Below the pieces are notes generated by a model. The model saw nothing but the letters and a program-made list of their open reading frames with translations, had not been told where the DNA came from and made no database searches. From positions 1 through 17,052 of the forward strand of contig CALLAG010000232.1 in NCBI GenBank assembly GCA_938002705.1: a stretch of DNA of 17,052 nucleotides, in the 5' to 3' direction. The stretch is from an uncultured Saprospiraceae bacterium (GTDB lineage: Bacteria; Bacteroidota; Bacteroidia; Chitinophagales; Saprospiraceae). Below, piece after piece: positions 15,179-17,052 of this stretch (positions within the stretch are counted from its first letter, which is position 1; every line of letters starts with the position of its first letter). The translations under genes and the position numbers were made by a program.

Positions 15179-17052
15179 ATGATTTCTATGTATAGATTTT
15201 CAAACATTCTATTTTTTGTAATAGTCTTCCATTTTATATCATGTGGTCAGAAGACTGTACCAGCTAAAGTTGTCAATAAAGATTTCAGTGTAGATAAGTT
15301 ATTAAAAGAAATGACGCTCGATGAGAAAGTCGGTCAGATGAATCAGTATAATGGATTCTGGGATGCCACGGGTCCTGCACCATCTGGCGGTGATTCTAAG
15401 AAAAAATATGATCACCTTAAGTCAGGTATGGTCGGTTCTGTACTTAATGTCACTGGCGCTGAGAGTGTAAGAAAAATGCAGGAGACGGTTGTCAATGATA
15501 CACGATTAGGAATACCACTTATTTTTGGCCTCGATGTGATACATGGGCATAAGACACTAAGTCCTATACCTCTCGCTGAAGCAGCGAGCTGGGATCTTGA
15601 GGCGATAGAGAATTCTGCGAGAATAGCAGCTATAGAAGCGTCTGCACGAGGTATCAACTGGACATTCGCTCCTATGGTGGATATCTCACGTGATGCACGA
15701 TGGGGTAGAGTGATGGAAGGCGGAGGAGAAGACCCATACCTCGGTAGTAAAGTAGGGGTAGCACGAGTCAATGGATTCCAAGGAGAAGACCTTTCGGCTA
15801 ATAATACTATTGCAGCATGTGCTAAGCATTTTGCTGCTTATGGATTCTCTGAGTCAGGCAAAGATTATAATACAGCAGAAGTCAGTATGACAACTTTGTA
15901 TAATACTGTTCTACCACCGTTCAAAGCATGCTCAGATGCAGGCATCGCAACATTCATGAATTCTTTCAGTACAGTCAATGGTATACCGAGTACTGCTGAT
16001 ACATGGTTACAACGTGATATACTAAAAGGTAAGTGGGGCTTTGATGGATTTGTAGTTTCGGATTGGGGATCAGGCTCAGAGATGATAGCTCATGGATTTG
16101 CCACTGACAAGAAAGATGTGGCTATCAAAGCTACCAATGCAGGATCAGATATGGATATGGAATCATATGCCAATGTCAACTTCCTCAAAGAAGCCGTAGA
16201 AGAAGGATCTGTCTCTATGGATTATATAGACGATGCAGTGAGAAGAATCCTGAAGGTCAAAAAAGATCTCGGACTCTTCGATGATCCATATAAATACTGC
16301 AGCCCAGAAAGAGAAAAGAACCTATTGTATCATCCAGATCATAAAGCAGCTGTATTAGATATGGCTAAGAAGTCAATCGTACTTCTTAAGAATGATAATG
16401 CCACACTTCCTATTTCTAAGAACCAAACTGGTCTTGCAGTCATAGGAACATTAGCTCAGGATAAGGACAGTCCACTCGGAAATTGGCGTATGGGATCTGA
16501 TCCGAATACAGCCGTATCTGTCCTCGAAGGATTAGATAATATGGGTATCAAATACAAATATGCAGAAGGTGTTAAGTTAAGCATCGGTGCTAATGCTTTT
16601 ATCAGCGAAGTAGAGATCAATGAGACAGACCGCAGCCAATTTGCTGAAGCTATAGAGTTAGCCAAGAACTCAGAGAAAGTACTCATGGTCTTAGGAGAAC
16701 ATAGTTATCAGTCGGGAGAAGCACGTTCTCGAGCGACTATAGGATTACCAGGATTGCAGCAGGAGTTATTAGAAGCCGTCTATGCAGTCAATCCTAATAT
16801 CGTTCTCATATTAATGACAGGAAGACCATTAACTATTAACTGGGCAGATGAGAATGTGCCTGCTATATTAAATACTTGGCATCTCGGTTCTGAGACAGGT
16901 AATGCTATAGCAGAAGTTCTTGTAGGTAATTATAATCCACGTGGTAAGTTACCGATGACATTTCCAAGATCTGTAGGTCAGATTCCTATCTATTATAACC
17001 ACTTAAGAACAGGTAGACCTGGCCCGAGTAACTTGGTTTTCTGGTCGCATTA
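15179..17052 (+). CDS. bglX: BglX-like GH3 beta-glucosidase lipoprotein, 3' end outside window
   Basis: The frame stays open from the ATG at 15179 to the window edge: 624 codons plus 2 bases. The C-terminal part is missing. A lipoprotein signal ends in HFISC (Cys22), followed by GQKTVPAK. This lacks the acidic run seen in the GH16 protein and so points to the periplasm. The GH3 catalytic barrel shows FGLDVIHGHKT, RWGRVMEGGGEDPYLG, AKHFAAYG (215-222) and FVVSDWGS with Asp295 as nucleophile. The second domain contains LGEHSYQSGEARSR, with Glu514 as likely acid/base, then LILMTGRPL and GKLPMTFPRSVGQIPIYYNH. These match E. coli BglX closely. An alternative start is Met4 (15188). The likely role is release of glucose from gluco-oligosaccharides made by the GH16 enzyme. 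Confidence 0.93.
   Translation, partial: MISMYRFSNILFFVIVFHFISCGQKTVPAKVVNKDFSVDKLLKEMTLDEKVGQMNQYNGFWDATGPAPSGGDSKKKYDHLKSGMVGSVLNVTGAESVRKMQETVVNDTRLGIPLIFGLDVIHGHKTLSPIPLAEAASWDLEAIENSARIAAIEASARGINWTFAPMVDISRDARWGRVMEGGGEDPYLGSKVGVARVNGFQGEDLSANNTIAACAKHFAAYGFSESGKDYNTAEVSMTTLYNTVLPPFKACSDAGIATFMNSFSTVNGIPSTADTWLQRDILKGKWGFDGFVVSDWGSGSEMIAHGFATDKKDVAIKATNAGSDMDMESYANVNFLKEAVEEGSVSMDYIDDAVRRILKVKKDLGLFDDPYKYCSPEREKNLLYHPDHKAAVLDMAKKSIVLLKNDNATLPISKNQTGLAVIGTLAQDKDSPLGNWRMGSDPNTAVSVLEGLDNMGIKYKYAEGVKLSIGANAFISEVEINETDRSQFAEAIELAKNSEKVLMVLGEHSYQSGEARSRATIGLPGLQQELLEAVYAVNPNIVLILMTGRPLTINWADENVPAILNTWHLGSETGNAIAEVLVGNYNPRGKLPMTFPRSVGQIPIYYNHLRTGRPGPSNLVFWSH

Noticed and set aside
15412..15771. 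119-codon minus-strand open frame opposite the GH3 gene
   Set aside because: It lies wholly opposite the catalytic barrel of a clear GH3 gene, and its sequence is low-complexity Ser/Ala/Arg, as expected from an antisense shadow.
1..17052. CRISPR arrays, tRNA or rRNA genes, phage genes, toxin-antitoxin pairs and full insertion sequences
   Set aside because: I found no spaced direct repeats, cloverleaf-like sequences, rRNA stretches, transposase or integrase motifs, or paired small toxin-like genes on either strand.

Overview
The window reads as a chromosomal segment of a Bacteroidota bacterium, probably an aerobic, polysaccharide-degrading (perhaps marine) member of the Flavobacteriia/Saprospiria type. 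This rests on: the gene order rpmB-rpmG-DUF4295-ftsY; a CcmE/CcmF pair followed by a DUF2520 gene; a type IX secretion (T9SS) sorting tail; paired DUF3857/transglutaminase-like proteins; TAnnTTTG-type promoter boxes; and the lack of Shine-Dalgarno sequences before the starts. Composition is AT-rich throughout, with no obvious compositional island.

Layout. (1) 1-5081, minus strand: housekeeping genes. Reading with transcription, rpmB (bL28), rpmG (bL33) and a 58-aa DUF4295 protein (probably ribosomal protein bL38) form a tight operon closed by a strong intrinsic terminator. Then come ftsY and, after a weak hairpin, ccmE, ccmF and the 5' end of a DUF2520 Rossmann-fold gene that leaves the window. 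(2) 5339-5974, plus strand: a small secreted outer-membrane beta-barrel protein, followed by a leader-like gap and a strong hairpin terminator. (3) 6243-11816, minus strand: a conserved hypothetical protein; two overlapping genes for large secreted DUF3857/transglutaminase-like proteins, one with a complete Cys-His-Asp triad and one that has lost Cys and His; and a secreted DUF1573 protein with a T9SS tail. (4) 11817-12341: a gene-free divergent region holding a 126-bp imperfect palindrome flanked by a 6-bp direct repeat, a MITE-like element. (5) 12342-17052, plus strand: a beta-glucan (laminarin-type) use locus of a GH16 lipoprotein, a sodium/solute symporter and a BglX-like GH3 lipoprotein that runs off the end.

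How the genes work together. The ccm genes serve heme delivery to c-type cytochromes, and the CcmE here has a CxxxY rather than HxxxY heme site. The ribosomal operon plus ftsY serve translation and membrane targeting. The last three genes suggest a short pathway: GH16 at the cell surface cuts beta-1,3-glucan, GH3 in the periplasm releases glucose, and the symporter imports it. No SusC/SusD pair is visible here, though one could lie beyond the right edge.

I found no clear new multi-gene system. The items most worth a second look are the MITE-like palindrome with its target-site duplication, the active/degenerate DUF3857 pair, the CxxxY CcmE, the small DUF4295/bL38 gene, and the gap before the strong terminator at 6192-6227, which could hold a small RNA.
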